From Kalmusia sp. IMI 367209 (lineage: Eukaryota > Ascomycota > Dothideomycetes > Pleosporales > Didymosphaeriaceae): a DNA stretch of 64,000 bases. The stretch is taken from the NCBI GenBank assembly GCA_027946365.1, contig JAPEUQ010000007.1, positions 558,001 through 622,000 of the forward strand, given 5' to 3'. The position numbers were made by a program, and so were the translations under genes. Shown piece after piece: positions 19,414 to 32,600 of the stretch. Within the stretch, counting starts at the first letter, position 1; every line of letters begins with the position of its first letter. The notes below the pieces were generated by a model that did no database searches, was not told the origin of the DNA, and saw only the letters and a list, made by a program, of their open reading frames with translations.

Positions 19414-22400
19414 TCAATCAACGATTTCCACGATGCCTCCGAATTCTTGGAACAGCCATGGTTCGAGATCTTTATATGTGTCGGGAACAGGTTCGTCTTG
19501 CAGCTTCATGTTCTCTTTTTCCGACACATCAGTCGCGTCTCCGTCGATAACGGTTCTCTTCTCATCTGCCACGTTCACTCCAATGGACCTATCACGGCGA
19601 TTACTATGCCTGAACTCTTCCAGTGCGGAACCTTTCAACATTGACCTAGCCGATCTGAAGTCGGTATGGACTGGTTGAGGGCTACTTGTATCGTTCAAGA
19701 AGAGAGATCGGCCTTTCTCCGGTGGCAACATCGGGACTTCGACGGCAGGTGAAGTCGGAAGATTCTGTGTCGGACAATGCAGCTCCTTGTCGTCAGCATA
19801 GAAGCCATCCAACTCAACAAAATCGTCCGCGTGACCCACATCGTAGTCATTGTGTGCAGATACGTCGAAGCTTTCCGTGTCATGTTCGTGCATGTTGAGG
19901 GAGATTCTGAGATCCTCCGAATCTGCCACACCCATCATGATATCTTCCAGCATCGAGTCATCATCATTGAAAGGATCTGGCTCATTAAAAATAAGACTTC
20001 CCTCGATTGGCGAGTCTACGATGTATTCAGGCTGCGGTCCCTTCGGCGTCTTAGTTGCTCTGGACGGTACTCGAATGGGCTCCGGCTTTGCCAAAGCAGA
20101 CGACATATCATCGGACATGAGATCACCATAATCCCTGGAAAGGTTTGAACCTGGTCGTTCCGTCGACTGATCCAAATCCAAGAACGAAAGATCATGCGTG
20201 CCGCCCTGGCCATAACAGTATGATGGTTTCTGGTGCATGATAGACGAAACAGAGGAAGGAGGATCCTTTTTCTGGATATTGTTGTGCAGTTTGTGCAAAT
20301 TCTTGAAATCCTTCGGGCCATTGACAGCATGATTAGTCTTCTTTTTCTTGTCTTGTTGGGTCAGGTCAAGTTCCTCAATTGCAGCTGAGCTTTTTCTCTT
20401 CGACGCAGTAAGCTGTAATTTGGTCTGAGTCTTTTTGCCCTTATCTCTAGGTTTCTCAGAAGTTGTGTCATCAGGAATGGTCCTGTTATCAGTTGCAGGG
20501 ATTCGCTTTGGTGCAGCCTTCTTTGGTGGCTTGTCCATTCCTTCCTTACAACATAGGTGCCTACAGGCGTCTTTATCTTTGCAATTATGGTTACACGCCC
20601 ACTTGCCGTTGTCCAGTTGTCGAGGCTCTTGTTGATCCTCTTCATCGAGAAGCTTTGAAGCTTGTGTCACACTGTTCTTATTCTTTGGGCCATTCCTAGC
20701 CGTGTTCTTTTGAGTGATTACGTCCGTCGGGTTTGCGTAGTTGTCGATGTGGTCAAAATCAAGATCTTTGCATGAAGCTTTGACAAGCTCCTCATCATCA
20801 ATGCCATCATCGTCAAAGTCGTCTTTGTATTCAGTAGACTTGCCAGAGTTCGACACCGATTCGGCTCGGCGTCTAGACATGTTAGAGGTAGGACGCATCA
20901 GCTCATGCAATCCCGCTGATGCGGTTTTGGGTGGTGGGAACATTGTTGAATGAATCTTTGGGGTGACGGAGGCAGTTCGCATGGTTCCAGCTACAGTTAT
21001 TTAGCAAAGCAGGCATCATTTAGAAAACACGCATACCAATGCCATCGCACATGATGTAGCAATTAATGCTCAGATTCGGTACTTTCAGCAGGGCAGTGAA
21101 AGTCAAAGACTGACCGTTTCCAAGCTTTTTGCCACTGAATTTGGTCAGTCATCACTTTCATACCTTCCATAAATCAACAACCTTAGACGAGCAAAGTGAA
21201 GTTTATGGCCATCTGAAGTCTCTGCCAACAAGCACACGTAAACGGCTTTAGACCCAAAAGTTGCTGGTGGTTTCTCATTGATAAATCCTATGTCGGTCTT
21301 CACCATGACCTTCACGCCCTCGGCAGTCCTGGTGATCTAGCCAAGCTTAGTTGGTGATGAATTAAACGCAGAGATACTTACGGATGATGATTGTAGATGA
21401 AGTGAAACTCTTAGCTTGGGAAATGCTTTCAGCTTTCCGAGGATGTTCATCCCATATGGCGGATTTCGACCCAGTATACTTTCAATACGATGAGCTTCAG
21501 TGTATTCAAGCTCTTCGAGAGATCTGATTCCAGCGTTGGTCAATTTTCTACAAGCGACGACTCCCAGCGTTTCGATCTGTTTCATTTGAAGTGGGCTGTC
21601 GTCCCATACCCGTGCTGCCAGGCTTCGCTCAAGTATAAGAGCATTGTTTATGCTCACCGAATCGCCAGTGTAGATTTGGCAATCAATGATGCATCGTATC
21701 AAACGATTTATGTGCTTGAAGATCACCAGCGCTTCGGTATTGTACTGCCCCTTGTGCTTTGCATACTCGCCATCCCAGGAAATATCTGCTGCTCCTAGAA
21801 CCGACTGAATCAAGAGTGATACTTTGTGAGCAGGTAGGTCGAGATTTATCGGGATCGGAAATCGAATATACGGCGACTTGTTGATCACCTTGTACAATGG
21901 CTTCTCGCCTGCTCTAAATCGAATGTCTTCAAATTCAGATGCTTGCGCAATAGCTGAGAGCTAGGGGATCTGATATTAGCATTATCCCATACATGAGTGT
22001 GAATACCGACAATTTCAGAAATCGTTGCCTTCGAGGCAAGGCCTAGGAAGACTCGCATACTGTCGAAGTGGATGTAGTACTTGGCCATAGCGTAGCCATA
22101 GTCTGTACAATGGAACGAGTCTTCACCAGTGGCTAAGTTGTGTTGTCGCAGGAGTGTGATGTCTCGAAAACAGATATCATCGAGCTGCTCATCGATGCTC
22201 TGCCCGCTCCGAGAACCTTCCAATTTGTAGTAGGTTGAATTCTGCTTGATTCGCACGTAGAGGAAGGTGCTTGCAAGCCACTTCCGTGCTGACGAAAGAT
22301 CACGAATTGTTCCAAGACCTATCTCAGCGTTCAAATGGTCAATGAGATTAAGATGAAGAGTGCTCTCCAGGATCTCCTGGCCAGTCACCATCAGCTCATA

Positions 22401-24468
22401 CTTGCGGACCTTACTCTGCCGGGTCATTATAACAGCAACGGCGCTGTCATCGAATTGTGGCCGGCCTGCGCGACCTAGCATCTGCATGATTTCTAGATCA
22501 GAGTACTCTTGGGTCCCGCCCTGCGAGAAGACCACAGTGTTCTTGATGATAACTAGATGACAGGGAAGATTGACGCCCACCGCTAGCGTCGAAGTGCAGC
22601 AAATCACACTGAGCTCCCCTTCTAGGTATGCTTTCTCAATTTTGACTCTATCATCAGAATCAATGCCGGCGTGATGGAATGCTACACCGGAGGCCGCACA
22701 TTCGCGGAGCTCGCGATTCTGAAAAGACAATGGTCTCTTGGGTGACTTCCAGGCACGGTCTCTAGGCTGGCGCGTGACCCACCAGTTCGCTAGTATCTTT
22801 GCGGTATTTATTGTGGAATTGCGTGTGAAGCAGAAAACGATGATAGGCTTTCCTTGGGAATATGTTTTCACCACTTCCAGTAGTTTGGTATCGAGAAGTT
22901 TCTCAAAGGCAAAATCATTGGGATTGTTCGATTGAAAGCCACAGACATGCTTTTGCAGCCTAACAGGCCGGAAATCTTCGCCGAACTTCTCGTTGACGGC
23001 AGGTTCATATGGTTCCGCTGTGTTCTTGCCTAGCCAGGTTGCGACATCGCCAAAATTTGGGACTGTTGCGGACAGTGCAACAAACCGAACTTCTGTCCCA
23101 ATGGACTTCATGCGCGATACAACCGCCTCTAGGATGGCACCACGGTCTTCTTTCAGCAGATGAACTTCGTCGATTAGGAAAAGGTTCACAAGTCGCATCA
23201 ACTTTTCGTGATCCTTCCACTTTCGAGTAATGCTATCCCACTTTTCCGGAGTAGTGACGATTATGTTTGCGCTCTGGACATTTCGAAGATCAGCCGATTC
23301 AGAATCTCCGGTGAGTTCGGCACAATTGAGACCAAGTGGACCGAACTTTTTTTGCCAGTCCCGTTGACGCTCAGAGCATAGTGCTTTTGTAGGTGCCTGA
23401 TACACAATTTTGTATTGGAGGGTAGGATTCTTGGTGATAGCTCGACAAATAGCAAGCTCTAGTACTACTGTTTTACCGCTTCCAGTAGGCGATGAAAGCA
23501 CAAAGTTGTTGTCGGTTTTGTATATGCTGTCAAAACACTTGGACTGTACAGCATTGAAGATCGGATATGGAAAGACAGCACGGAGCCTGTCCGGTAGCTC
23601 GGATACAGGGACTTGCTGTATACCTTGGGTTATGGGAGCACCAGTGCGAGGCATTCGGCGTGAAAGAGCCGCAGCTGTGCATGGTTGGTGTTGAAGATAA
23701 GGAGAATTCTCTTGCAAGTAATTTGTCTCAATCATCTGGTCTTCCTCATAGGGACGTGACTGAGCTACGGGCTGTGTGGAATTGATGTGTATCTGTTCGG
23801 CTCGCCGCTGACCGGCCTTGAATGCTGGGCTTGACGAAGCGCCCAGTTGTATATCACATCTTGACTCTCGTTGTAGCTGCGTCGGGTTGTAGGCAAATTG
23901 ACCTATATGTGTAAGAAGAGTCTGTCGGTACGTTTCACAAGACCTACTCAAGTCGCGATGTGAAATCGGTTGGGGTCTGGATAAGTTATGCTGGCCTGCT
24001 GCAAGGTCAATATGTAACAAAAACCTGATAACCCATCAGGGCGTACTGCTGAGATCATATTTTGTATCGTCTTGTATGCGAAACAAGTTTTGCGATTGCG
24101 AAGATGTACTAGGAGCGATAAATTGGGACGACCGCGGAGCTAATGAGAGTCGCGCCTGCCCCATCGAAGCTCTACTCTGGCGGTCAATGTTCGACTGCTG
24201 CAACAACTGCTCATCTAGCAGAAAATCAGTAGACTATTCTATCGACACCTTTCGAATTGAGTCACTCACCAAACGCGTCTAGCGGCTGTTCTCGCTCATA
24301 CACCCCTTCATCCTCCACCGCATCGTACATCACATCGTGACGTGGTGCGCGATATCGGTCGCGAGCTGGCCGATGTAACCGCGTCTGCATAACTTGACGC
24401 TGAGTCGCAGTCTGCTCAGCTTCGTGGCCGTCGAAACGGTCGAGGAAGGTGAGGAACTGTTCCCTCAT
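19414..24468 (-). CDS. MER3: Meiotic DNA helicase MER3/HFM1
   Basis: Predicted 1587 residues from seven exons: 24468-24270, 24214-24047, 23998-22011, 21960-21382, 21336-21182, 21134-21037 and 20990-19414; every junction keeps the frame. Ski2-like superfamily 2 helicase that unwinds recombination intermediates and promotes interfering crossovers in meiosis (ZMM group). Seen: Walker A SSPTGSGKT (about 291-299), DEVH box FLIDEVHLL (about 399-402), ALSATVPN, motif VI LGRAGRPQFD, then a winged-helix part and a Sec63/ratchet domain (ASEFEDIRFRAGEK, LPAHKVSLLIQS, FARL...CDGIAGTMR). After about residue 1065 comes a long low-complexity tail with a Cys/His cluster CNHNCKDKDACRHLCC (about 1195-1210), which looks like the zinc-finger found in fungal HFM1 tails. 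The third exon has a NAGNAG acceptor (23995-24000). Expression is expected mainly in meiosis. Confidence 0.92.
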
Positions 24469-24926
24469 GTATGCAACTTGAAGTGGACACGGCAGGTAAA
24501 TGAGAAGTGTGCCAGAAGATGATGAAAAGAGAAGAAGAGAAAAAAGGAAAAAAGTCTGACGAAAATAGGGGAGTCGGAGCGGGGGTGGGTGAAGCCTGAG
24601 TGATAGGGGTGGAAGGAGGAAGCTGCGATTTGGTCAGCCCCATTTGGTAATCACCATCACAGCAAGGTCCCACGCAAGAATGTTCTTAGAAAACTATACT
24701 CTAATCGTTAGTATAGTGCCCAAAGCTAAAGTGCTTCGCTGAAACACAAGTTTGTCTCGGTGGAGAAGAAGGGTTTTTTTGCACATCTAGACGTACTCCT
24801 AATACGTCCAAAGTCTACGATATTCCCAGATGTTAGAATTATTCACAAGATAGAAGAAAATCCATGCACGATGTGCACCGCACTCGAGTGACAGATACAA
24901 GCCGCTAATCGACACCCAATCCGCAC
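24469..24926 (-). other. MER3 promoter region
   Basis: 458 bp between MER3 and the upstream minus-strand secreted-protein gene. No gene seen. A purine-rich block (24505-24560, GAAAAGAGAAGAAGAGAAAA...) on the + strand is a pyrimidine tract just upstream of the MER3 start on the coding strand, a common feature of fungal promoters. Confidence 0.4.
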
Positions 24927-25732
24927 CTAATTCATCTTCGGGACGTTGATCTTCGCAATCGTCCACACCTTGCCGCTCCCAGTGTTGCTAAGTCCTGAAT
25001 ACGTAGCGCCCTGACTAGTCGAGATGGTATTCCCAAATGTCGAGTCCGCACTCGCAAGCGTGATGACCGTGTTCTCATACGTCTGCGCCGCAACAGTTCC
25101 TTTGCAGCCGCCATCGCATTCGGTTCCGGTTCCATAGCCCCTCTGACATGACACATCAGCCGAATGCCCTTAATCACTGACTGAAAAAAGGTCAAAAGGG
25201 GAGAAAAGGAAATACTCACCATGTAAGGCCCGCTCTTGTAAGAGAAGGTAGAAAGCTGTTTCTTGCTCGCTACGTCCGTTGCGGTCTGCACCCACGTCTG
25301 CCCATCGCTAGCCAACTCGTACTTGATTTCCACCTTCTGGTTTCCGCTGACGGGCGCGGACGGGCCGTCGAGCTGTCCGAAGCTGCCGAACAAGCTGCAC
25401 CGGATGCACCACTGTCCGGCCGTCGCGCCGCACCAGCTGTTATCCGGCCATGACTCCAGCGTGGTCTGCACAAGGTCACCGGTGCCATTGGACATACCGG
25501 GCCAGAGGAACAGTTCGCCAGTCTGGCCGGTGGGCGCTGTGCCAGGCGTGATGGTAGTGACGGCTTTGATGATGGTGGACTTTGAGGGACCGAGAGAAAC
25601 GGCGCCACCCCAGGTGTCTGCGCGCTTGGAGTTGGAAGTCTTGGTCGGAGCAAAGCCTGGGAGGCGGAAAGGATTATAGGCGAGGCCGGAGACGACTGCC
25701 GGGATGGCGGCGAGGACGAGCGTGAAGTGCAT
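24927..25732 (-). CDS. Small secreted protein of unknown family
   Basis: Predicted 242 residues from exons 25732-25220 and 25142-24927 (77-nt intron, GTGAGT donor, phase 0). The N-terminus MHFTLVLAAIPAVVSGLA is a clear signal peptide, so the protein is secreted. The mature part has a hydrophilic linker with a Lys-Arg site (SNSKRADTWGG), suggesting Kex2-type propeptide processing before ADTWGG, then a beta-rich region with LFLWPGMSNGTGDLVQT, SWCGATAGQWCIRCSLFGSFG and TECDGGCKGT. The cysteines could form disulphides. The WPGMSNGTGDL motif recurs in fungal secreted proteins that I remember only as hypothetical; a concanavalin-like sandwich is possible but not shown. The ATG at 25732 is the first in frame. 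Confidence 0.7.
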
Positions 25733-26940
25733 GGTCACGAGTTGATATACTTGAAGATCAAGAATGGTACAATCTGATTTAGACCAAACGAATGTATGCG
25801 GTAAAACAAGTGTTAAATGTTAAAATAGGGAGGGAAGAATCGAAAACGGAGAATCCACAACATCTAGAAAGCAGCAGTTATTCACCATAATATACCGGAC
25901 GGACTCGTCCCTCATTTCCACCATCGTTAGACACCTATCCCTGGAAGAATATATTGAAGGAACGCGTTTGTCACCGCGGCACAAGCAGATAGACCGGAAA
26001 CAAGCTTCTAGGCCAAGGCGAGGTTAAGCTCCGTGAACCATTGCTGGAAATTGATGAAGTGCGGAGAGGAACGGCTCCGTTTGGTGCGTCTTGAAACGGC
26101 CGCGCACGTGGCATCCCTGCTCCATTGAGCGTTAGCGTTGAAACGAGTCAATGCGACCTTTCTCTATTCTTTCCACCATTCTACTACTTTGAGACCTGAG
26201 AGCCTTTTAACGCCTCAGTTCCCGACCAGTAATCGTCATTTTGTCAGGTCAGCACACTTGTTTCATCTAGCAAAAGGCTTGTCACCATACCCGATCTGAT
26301 CCGTTAGTCGCACGTCCAATTCCGATATATCCACCCGATAGTTCTGCTCTCAGCTTTTTCCTTTAAGAGAGTGTCAGCCATTGATACATATATGTCTACA
26401 ACATTGACCTGATCAACATCACGAGTACAAATAATGTGTATTGAACCCAATGGATGATTGGCGCGGAACAGCTTTCCTTCCCTGAAGCATAACCTCCTCA
26501 CCAGCTATACCACAGCTTCGAGGCTTTGTATTGCGATCCCAAGTAGTGAGTCGTCTTTGTATACGATGCAGAGCAGAGTGTCCAAACTTGTGACATGGTA
26601 CTATATGTACGAGACCGGTACATCCAAGAAACCTGCCAACTCCCCAAGCTTCCTCTAAATGTATCAGCGTCTTTGCTGGGTATCCAAGACCCCTACTCCT
26701 GTTCCAGAAAATGCCGAATTTGACAAACGCGTTCCAGCGAAAAATCGTACAATGATATACCCACAAATCATATCGACTCCCAAACAATGAACCTGCCTGT
26801 TTTCCTCATGGCGGTTGCTACCGCGCATCTATACCCTTTTTACAATGACAATTCAGGACATGGAACAATGAACGCTTGCAAAACATGCGACGTATTTCGT
26901 GTACCGAGGGATGAGAATGGCGCTCCTCGTACATGTTGCC
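25733..26940. other. Intergenic region, no gene seen
   Basis: About 1.2 kb between two minus-strand genes. I find no frame with an ATG and coherent protein features and no recognisable repeat. It should contain the secreted-protein promoter on the left and the transporter 3' end on the right. Confidence 0.4.
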
Positions 26941-28306
26941 TTAGGAGGCCTTCTCGAGCGGCCGGGGATGGTCCGAGGACGCTCCGTCGGTGCTGTCTCG
27001 GCCTCTCGTCATCAATGGAACAGAGGATTCGTTCCCAGTTGTAGTTCCCTCCAGGTCGTGGATTTGCGTCGTGGTCGGTTTCGGTGCGTCGGGCTGGGTG
27101 TAAAGATACGTCGCAGACAGCACAACAGCTGTTCCTACCGCAAACTATGATTTTGTCAGTAAACTAGCTCGAGACACTGAGAAGGAAAACTCACCGCCAT
27201 CGTGATCTGGAAGTCGAAGAAGTACGCGCTTGCTACGCAGCTGACTATGATGGACAGACTCGTTGCAAAGTTCTTCGCAATGTTGTCCGCGTAGTTGATG
27301 ACCAAAGCAACGATAATGCCACCGGCAGCCTGGAACCCAATCGCTGTCCACACAACCCAGTTGTAACCTGCGAAGAAGCCGTCCGCCGCAATGTTCGCAC
27401 CATCGACCCAGACAATGCCAATGAAAAACGCAGGGAATAGAGACCAGAAAGACAGCTGGCAATTGCGGATCCAGAGTGAGGCCTGCTTCGCTGAGGACTG
27501 CTTGAGGATCTTCTCGAAAGTTACGCCAGCCAAGCCGGAGAGGGCGCAAGCTATAAGAACAGCCATCAGTCCGACCGATCGGTTCATTTCGTCTTCTCCA
27601 GACCGCTTGGCGAAAGACTGAATCCAGCGCTTAGCCTCGGCTGCCTTGCTGGCTGCAGGCTCTGGCGTGTATTGGGGAAGCTGGACAATTGAAACTCCGA
27701 CAATAAGCAGCACAAGTGCCGCCCACTTCTTGACTGATAGCACTCGGCCGAGCATGATCACACTAAATATAGCCGTTGTGAGGATCTTCAGCTGGTATGT
27801 GACCTGGAACGTTGCGGCGTCCAGGTTGCTGACAGCCACATACTGTAGCGAATTCTGTAGCGTGTATAGCGCGGCGGGGATGGCGAGCTTCCAGCTATCG
27901 CCCGCAAATACGGTAGACAGCAGGTTGCTGAACATGACAGTGGCCGGCGTGCCCGGAGGGAGGTTCTTCGCAATATCGTACAGGGCAACGGTCGCGCTGA
28001 TGGCGAGCTTGATGACTTCGTTGAGGAATACTGAAGTCGAGGTATGGTAGCGGTAGCCATTCACTGGAGGCATGATGCGCGAGTAGTGCATGATCTAGGC
28101 GTTGTCAGCGAAGGGGTCGCGAGCGCGTCGTCGTCGCAGTTTGGCGCGGGGCAGGCAAACATACCAGAATCAGCATCGAGTTCTGGAAGACCAACTGCAA
28201 GAACTTGTTAGCCGGCGGGTGTCGATCGCTTTGGGCGCGTTCGTACTGTGACCAGGGAGAGGTGCTTCATGGGCACCCCTCTGAAGGTAGCGTTCGCATT
28301 CGACAT
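26941..28306 (-). CDS. Nucleotide-sugar transporter (SLC35A / UDP-galactose transporter type)
   Basis: Predicted 397 residues from exons 28306-28247, 28194-28165 (a 30-nt microexon), 28094-27195 and 27144-26941, all junctions in phase 0. Golgi/ER antiporter of the CMP-sialic acid/UDP-galactose/UDP-GlcNAc family, which brings activated sugars into the lumen for glycosylation. Seen: MKHLSLVTLVFQNSMLILIMHYSR across the first two junctions; FLNEVIKLAIS; YTLQNSLQYVAVSNLDAATFQVTYQLKILTTA (family signature); a cluster of about ten hydrophobic helices; GLAGVTFEKILK; and NYADNIAKNFATSLSI. The Ser/Thr-rich C-terminus faces the cytosol. The exact substrate (UDP-galactose or UDP-GlcNAc) cannot be decided by eye. 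Confidence 0.9.
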
Positions 28307-29669
28307 GACGACGGAGCTGTATAGGGGTTACAATATCCAGGTAAGAGGTGCGGATGTAAATGCAAGACAAAGGTGTGCGCCAGAAGAATCGCTACATGTA
28401 CCGCACGCCGCGCTGTGCCCGACGTCAAGGAGCGAAAGAAGTTGGAAGTTCAGCAGGGCCAGGGCAAGAAAGTAAGGAGGGCTGAGTTGGCCATCTTTAC
28501 TTAGAAGCCCAGCCCGGGCCCACGCCCGTTCCCCCAGGTTGTCAGCCGCATGCTAGCGCCCCTGTCCCTTTCGCTAACTTGGCCTCATCTCGACTAATTC
28601 TTGCCTACACTTCACAAGCATTACACAGACACTACCAATTCGCTATGCTCTTTGCCCCTTGCGTCACCGCCAGAGGGGAGCATGTCCTCTTCGTGCGAAC
28701 AGCGACTGAATCATACACACTGCCTTCTCCTAGGAGATTGCATGTAGCCGAAATGTTTCCCTTTTTTTACCTAATACTCGCTAATTCAAGGAGCTCCGAA
28801 TAAGCCTTTGATAGCTGCCAAGCATCATGCACCGCGACAAAAGTTGGCCTATCACAGCGCCCCGTCAGCCCACCAGCCATCCCTCCGGTAGCCGATCGCG
28901 AAAGCCCGATCTCCAAATGTTCTCTAGGTCCTATAGACCCGCGTAGATGTGTTCATTGCAGTTCACGACTGATTTATACTCGGGGTTCGGATTTGCGTAC
29001 TTCTCTCATATACGCAATCTTGGCCTCGAAATGTCCGATAGCGTACCCACACGTCCCACCCTCGTCTGATCTCAAACATTCTCCCTACCACCGTCTCCAC
29101 AACACCCACTCAATACATCCCCAGCCCGTTTTGTCCCGCATCAAACGAAGGCTATAGAGCGGAATGAGCAGCCTACACAGCCGCCTAGCCCTGTCTCTCT
29201 CCGTTATGACCGTGAAGATCCTGAGAAATATCAACATTCCCTGCCAACCGTTCGAGATGAGCATTAATACTCTCGTCCGAGTCAACGAATAAATGAACCA
29301 TTCTAAGCACTCCTGCAATCCTCCAATCCAATCCTACATTATCTAGCTAAAATCCTTCGCACCCAACGCCACATCACCTCAGCACATAGAGAGCCAGTCT
29401 CAATGACCAAGAGCACGAGCTCGATTATCAGCCAGGGTACCTAAACCAAGGCCGCATACTATAATACATATGCACATTGCACCCTCCATTTTCACACCCA
29501 TATCGTATGCCCACGAGATAATGTACCGAAAACGAAAAGAGACCTACCTATGAAGAACAAAGGTAGTCTTTTGAACAAGCTCTTACATGAAAGCCACCCA
29601 ACAAAAGAAACCCATGACGTGCCGACGAAACACGTCGTATAAAGTAACAGACAAAGCTTGCTACAATGT
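28307..29669. other. Intergenic region, no gene seen
   Basis: About 1.36 kb between two minus-strand genes: the transporter promoter side (28307-28600) and the probable 3' UTR of MLP1 (up to 29669). Small frames occur but none is convincing. Confidence 0.4.
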
Positions 29670-32600
29670 TTACTCAGCTGCAGCTTCACCTCCCCCTGCC
29701 CCTCCGCCTCCACGACCACCTCTGGGCCGTTTCCCACGCTGTGCCCCAGTACCCTCATCCTCAGCGCCACGCTTCTGTCCCTTTGCACCGCCAGGTTGGA
29801 AAGCCTGAGCGCCTGGGTTCATAGGGCTACCGGGCTGTTGTCCACGTCCACCACCGCGGCCGCGGCCTGTACCACGTCCGATGCCTGATTGACCAGCGCC
29901 GTGGGCAGCTGCATTCGGGTTCTGGAGCTGTTGCTGTTGCTGCTGCTGTTGCGGACCGCCTCGGCCTCGACTGCCAGGGATGGGAATACTGGAGCCGGCG
30001 CCACGGGGGATGCTCGACTGACCACGCACAATGTTTTGAAGAGCACCTGGGCCTGTTCCGAAGTCACCGTGACCCCTTCCGCCGAAAGATTGCGTCGGTT
30101 GTTGCTGATTGAATGGTGAATTGGGTCGGCTGTTGTTCTGATTGAGAAATGGCGCCTGCTGTTGCGGTTGCTGCTGCTGTGGAGCTCCAAACCCAGCCTG
30201 GAAGTTGCCACCACTAAAGCCGAAATGGTTCTGATTCTGCGGTTGGGTCTGGAATGTGGTTCCTTGGTTGAGAGCTTGTTGGAATGGATTGCCAGAACTC
30301 GAATGATTCGATGCGGGCAACTGTCCAAAGGGGCTTGGCTTTGGGCCATTGGCTTGGGGAATGCCACCTGCAGAAGCTGGAGGCTGTTGCTGCCCAGATG
30401 CTTCGGGAATGGATGCAACTGATGTGGCACCTAATGGTTGAGATGCTGGCTGTGCAGTTCCAGCAGGAATTTGTGCCTGCACTGGTTGTACATTCTCCAC
30501 AGGTGGTCGTGTTGGAGTCTGAGCGCTAGTTTCTGTCTTTGCTGGTGGAGGAGGTGGTTTGGCTACACTAGCCACGTCATAGACTTCTTTTACGGTCTTC
30601 TCAGGTGTCTTTTGAGCAGCCTCCACGACGACATCCCACTTGGCTTTGAGGTTGTTGGACTTGTTCTTGAGCATGCTTTCCTTGGCAGCGAATTTCTTTT
30701 CGGCTTGGTTCTTTTCGGATGCCTTTACCTCTTCAATCTTCTGGTCAAGAATCCGCGATTGCTCCAGTCTGACATTTGCTGTAGCCTCTTTGACTTTCTG
30801 ATTGACAAGCTTAGCTTGCTCAGCACTAGATGCTTGTCTGGCATTCGCTGCAGCCTCCTCTAACCTTTGGGCAATGATCCTCTCCTGATCTGCGTTGAAT
30901 GTGGATCCTGTCTCGCTGGCATTCCGTATTGCCTCTACCTGGGTCTGAACATTGCGTCTGACGATCTCTTTCGCTACCGCGCTGGCACTGATGAAATTTT
31001 TGATCTCGAGGTCAGACGCCCCAGGGCCCGGTAATGTAGAGCCCGAACCAGCTTGCTTCAGCTGCTCAAGTTCCGTTCGCAGTCGCTCCACCTCCTTTTC
31101 GAGACGTACAATTTCTGCATCCTTTTCCTCGATTGTCTTTTGCAAAGCCTCGTTCTCTTCCTTCTTTTTCCTCAACGCATCGTTGGCCTTTGCCCTGAAC
31201 TTCTCTAACTTCTTTTCATTCGCGGCAATTCTGTCCTCAATTGGTGAAGCTGCTGCTGCATTCTCATCTTTAATGTCGGAAGGACCAGCAGTTTCGATAT
31301 CAGCTTTGCGTTGCTCAAGTTCAGCTTCGGCCTGAGCCAGAGATGCTTCTCGTTCTTCGATGGCAGCTCTCCGTTCTTCAAGGGCGGCCTTTTCGGCATT
31401 GAGCTGATCCGAGGATGTTTCCGGTCCTGCTTTCGCACCCGTCTCATCACTGCCGCCGACGAATGAGTCTGCCATATCTGCTTGCGTACGGAGATCCTCC
31501 ACTTCCTTCTCGCGTGCAGCAAGTTCTTCCTTGAGTTTTTCGACCTCCTCCGAAGGTTGCACATTCACGGGGGGCTGTGCGGGGAGCTGCTGGGCCTGTA
31601 ACTCTGCGACTTGAGCATTGGCACGCGCCTTCTCGATCTGTGCTTCGTCAACCTCTTTAGAGAGTACGCCTATGCGTTGTTGCAATTCCGCCTAGCCATT
31701 GGTTAGCACTGTCCACGCTGTGTATGTAGGGAGAGAACTTACAATCTGGCTCTCAAGTGCTCGTTCCCGTGTCTTTAACGCTTCCAGTTGAATGCCAAGG
31801 TTGACCGACTGGTTCGACTGCTGCCTTTCGCGATCTTCGGCTTCACTTAAGCGAGCTTCCAATTGCTTCTTCTCCTCTGCTACACCAGGATTGTGTTCAT
31901 TAACTTGGCCTTCCTCCTCCATGACAACGTCAGCGCTGGCATCGGCCTTCGCCTGTGCTTCGTCACGATCTTTGCGAGCAGCCTGTAGCTCTTCTTGCAC
32001 TTTCGCAAGCTCCGATTGTACGTTCGCGAGGCTGGTTCGGGCTTCATCCCGCTCAGTTCTCAGTTCCCGTACCTGGACGCGAGCCTTATCTCGTACATCG
32101 TTCTTCCGTCCTTCCATCGTTTTCATTCCCTCCTCTGCAATTCGAATACGTCCTTCAGCACCATTGGCCTGCTCGACTGCTTGATCACGCTCGGATTGGA
32201 GTGTTTCAATTTGTTGTTTCAGGTCCTCTAATTCCTTGGGGTCAATGCGGTCATATCTCTGCAACACATCCTGATGTCGTTTCTGCCAACGCTCACGGTC
32301 TTCTTCGACAGCTTTCAGATGGCCGCTGTTGACTTCAAGCTCACCTTCGAGTTCCGTGACGCGAGTCTGCAGAGGTTGAAGCTGGCTGCGGAGATCATCA
32401 AGCTCCTTGTCCTTTTGATTGCGTTCCGTCTCCAAACGCTGGATATCATTGCGGAGGGTGGTGTTGCTCTCGCGGTATAGGTTGAGCTGGCTCACGCTTT
32501 CTTCCAGGGCCTTGAATTTCGCGTCACTTGGTCGACTCTGGGCCTGGGATTGCTCCGCGAGGAGCTTCTCATTCGCTCGCTCTAGTTGCTCCTGCTTTGT

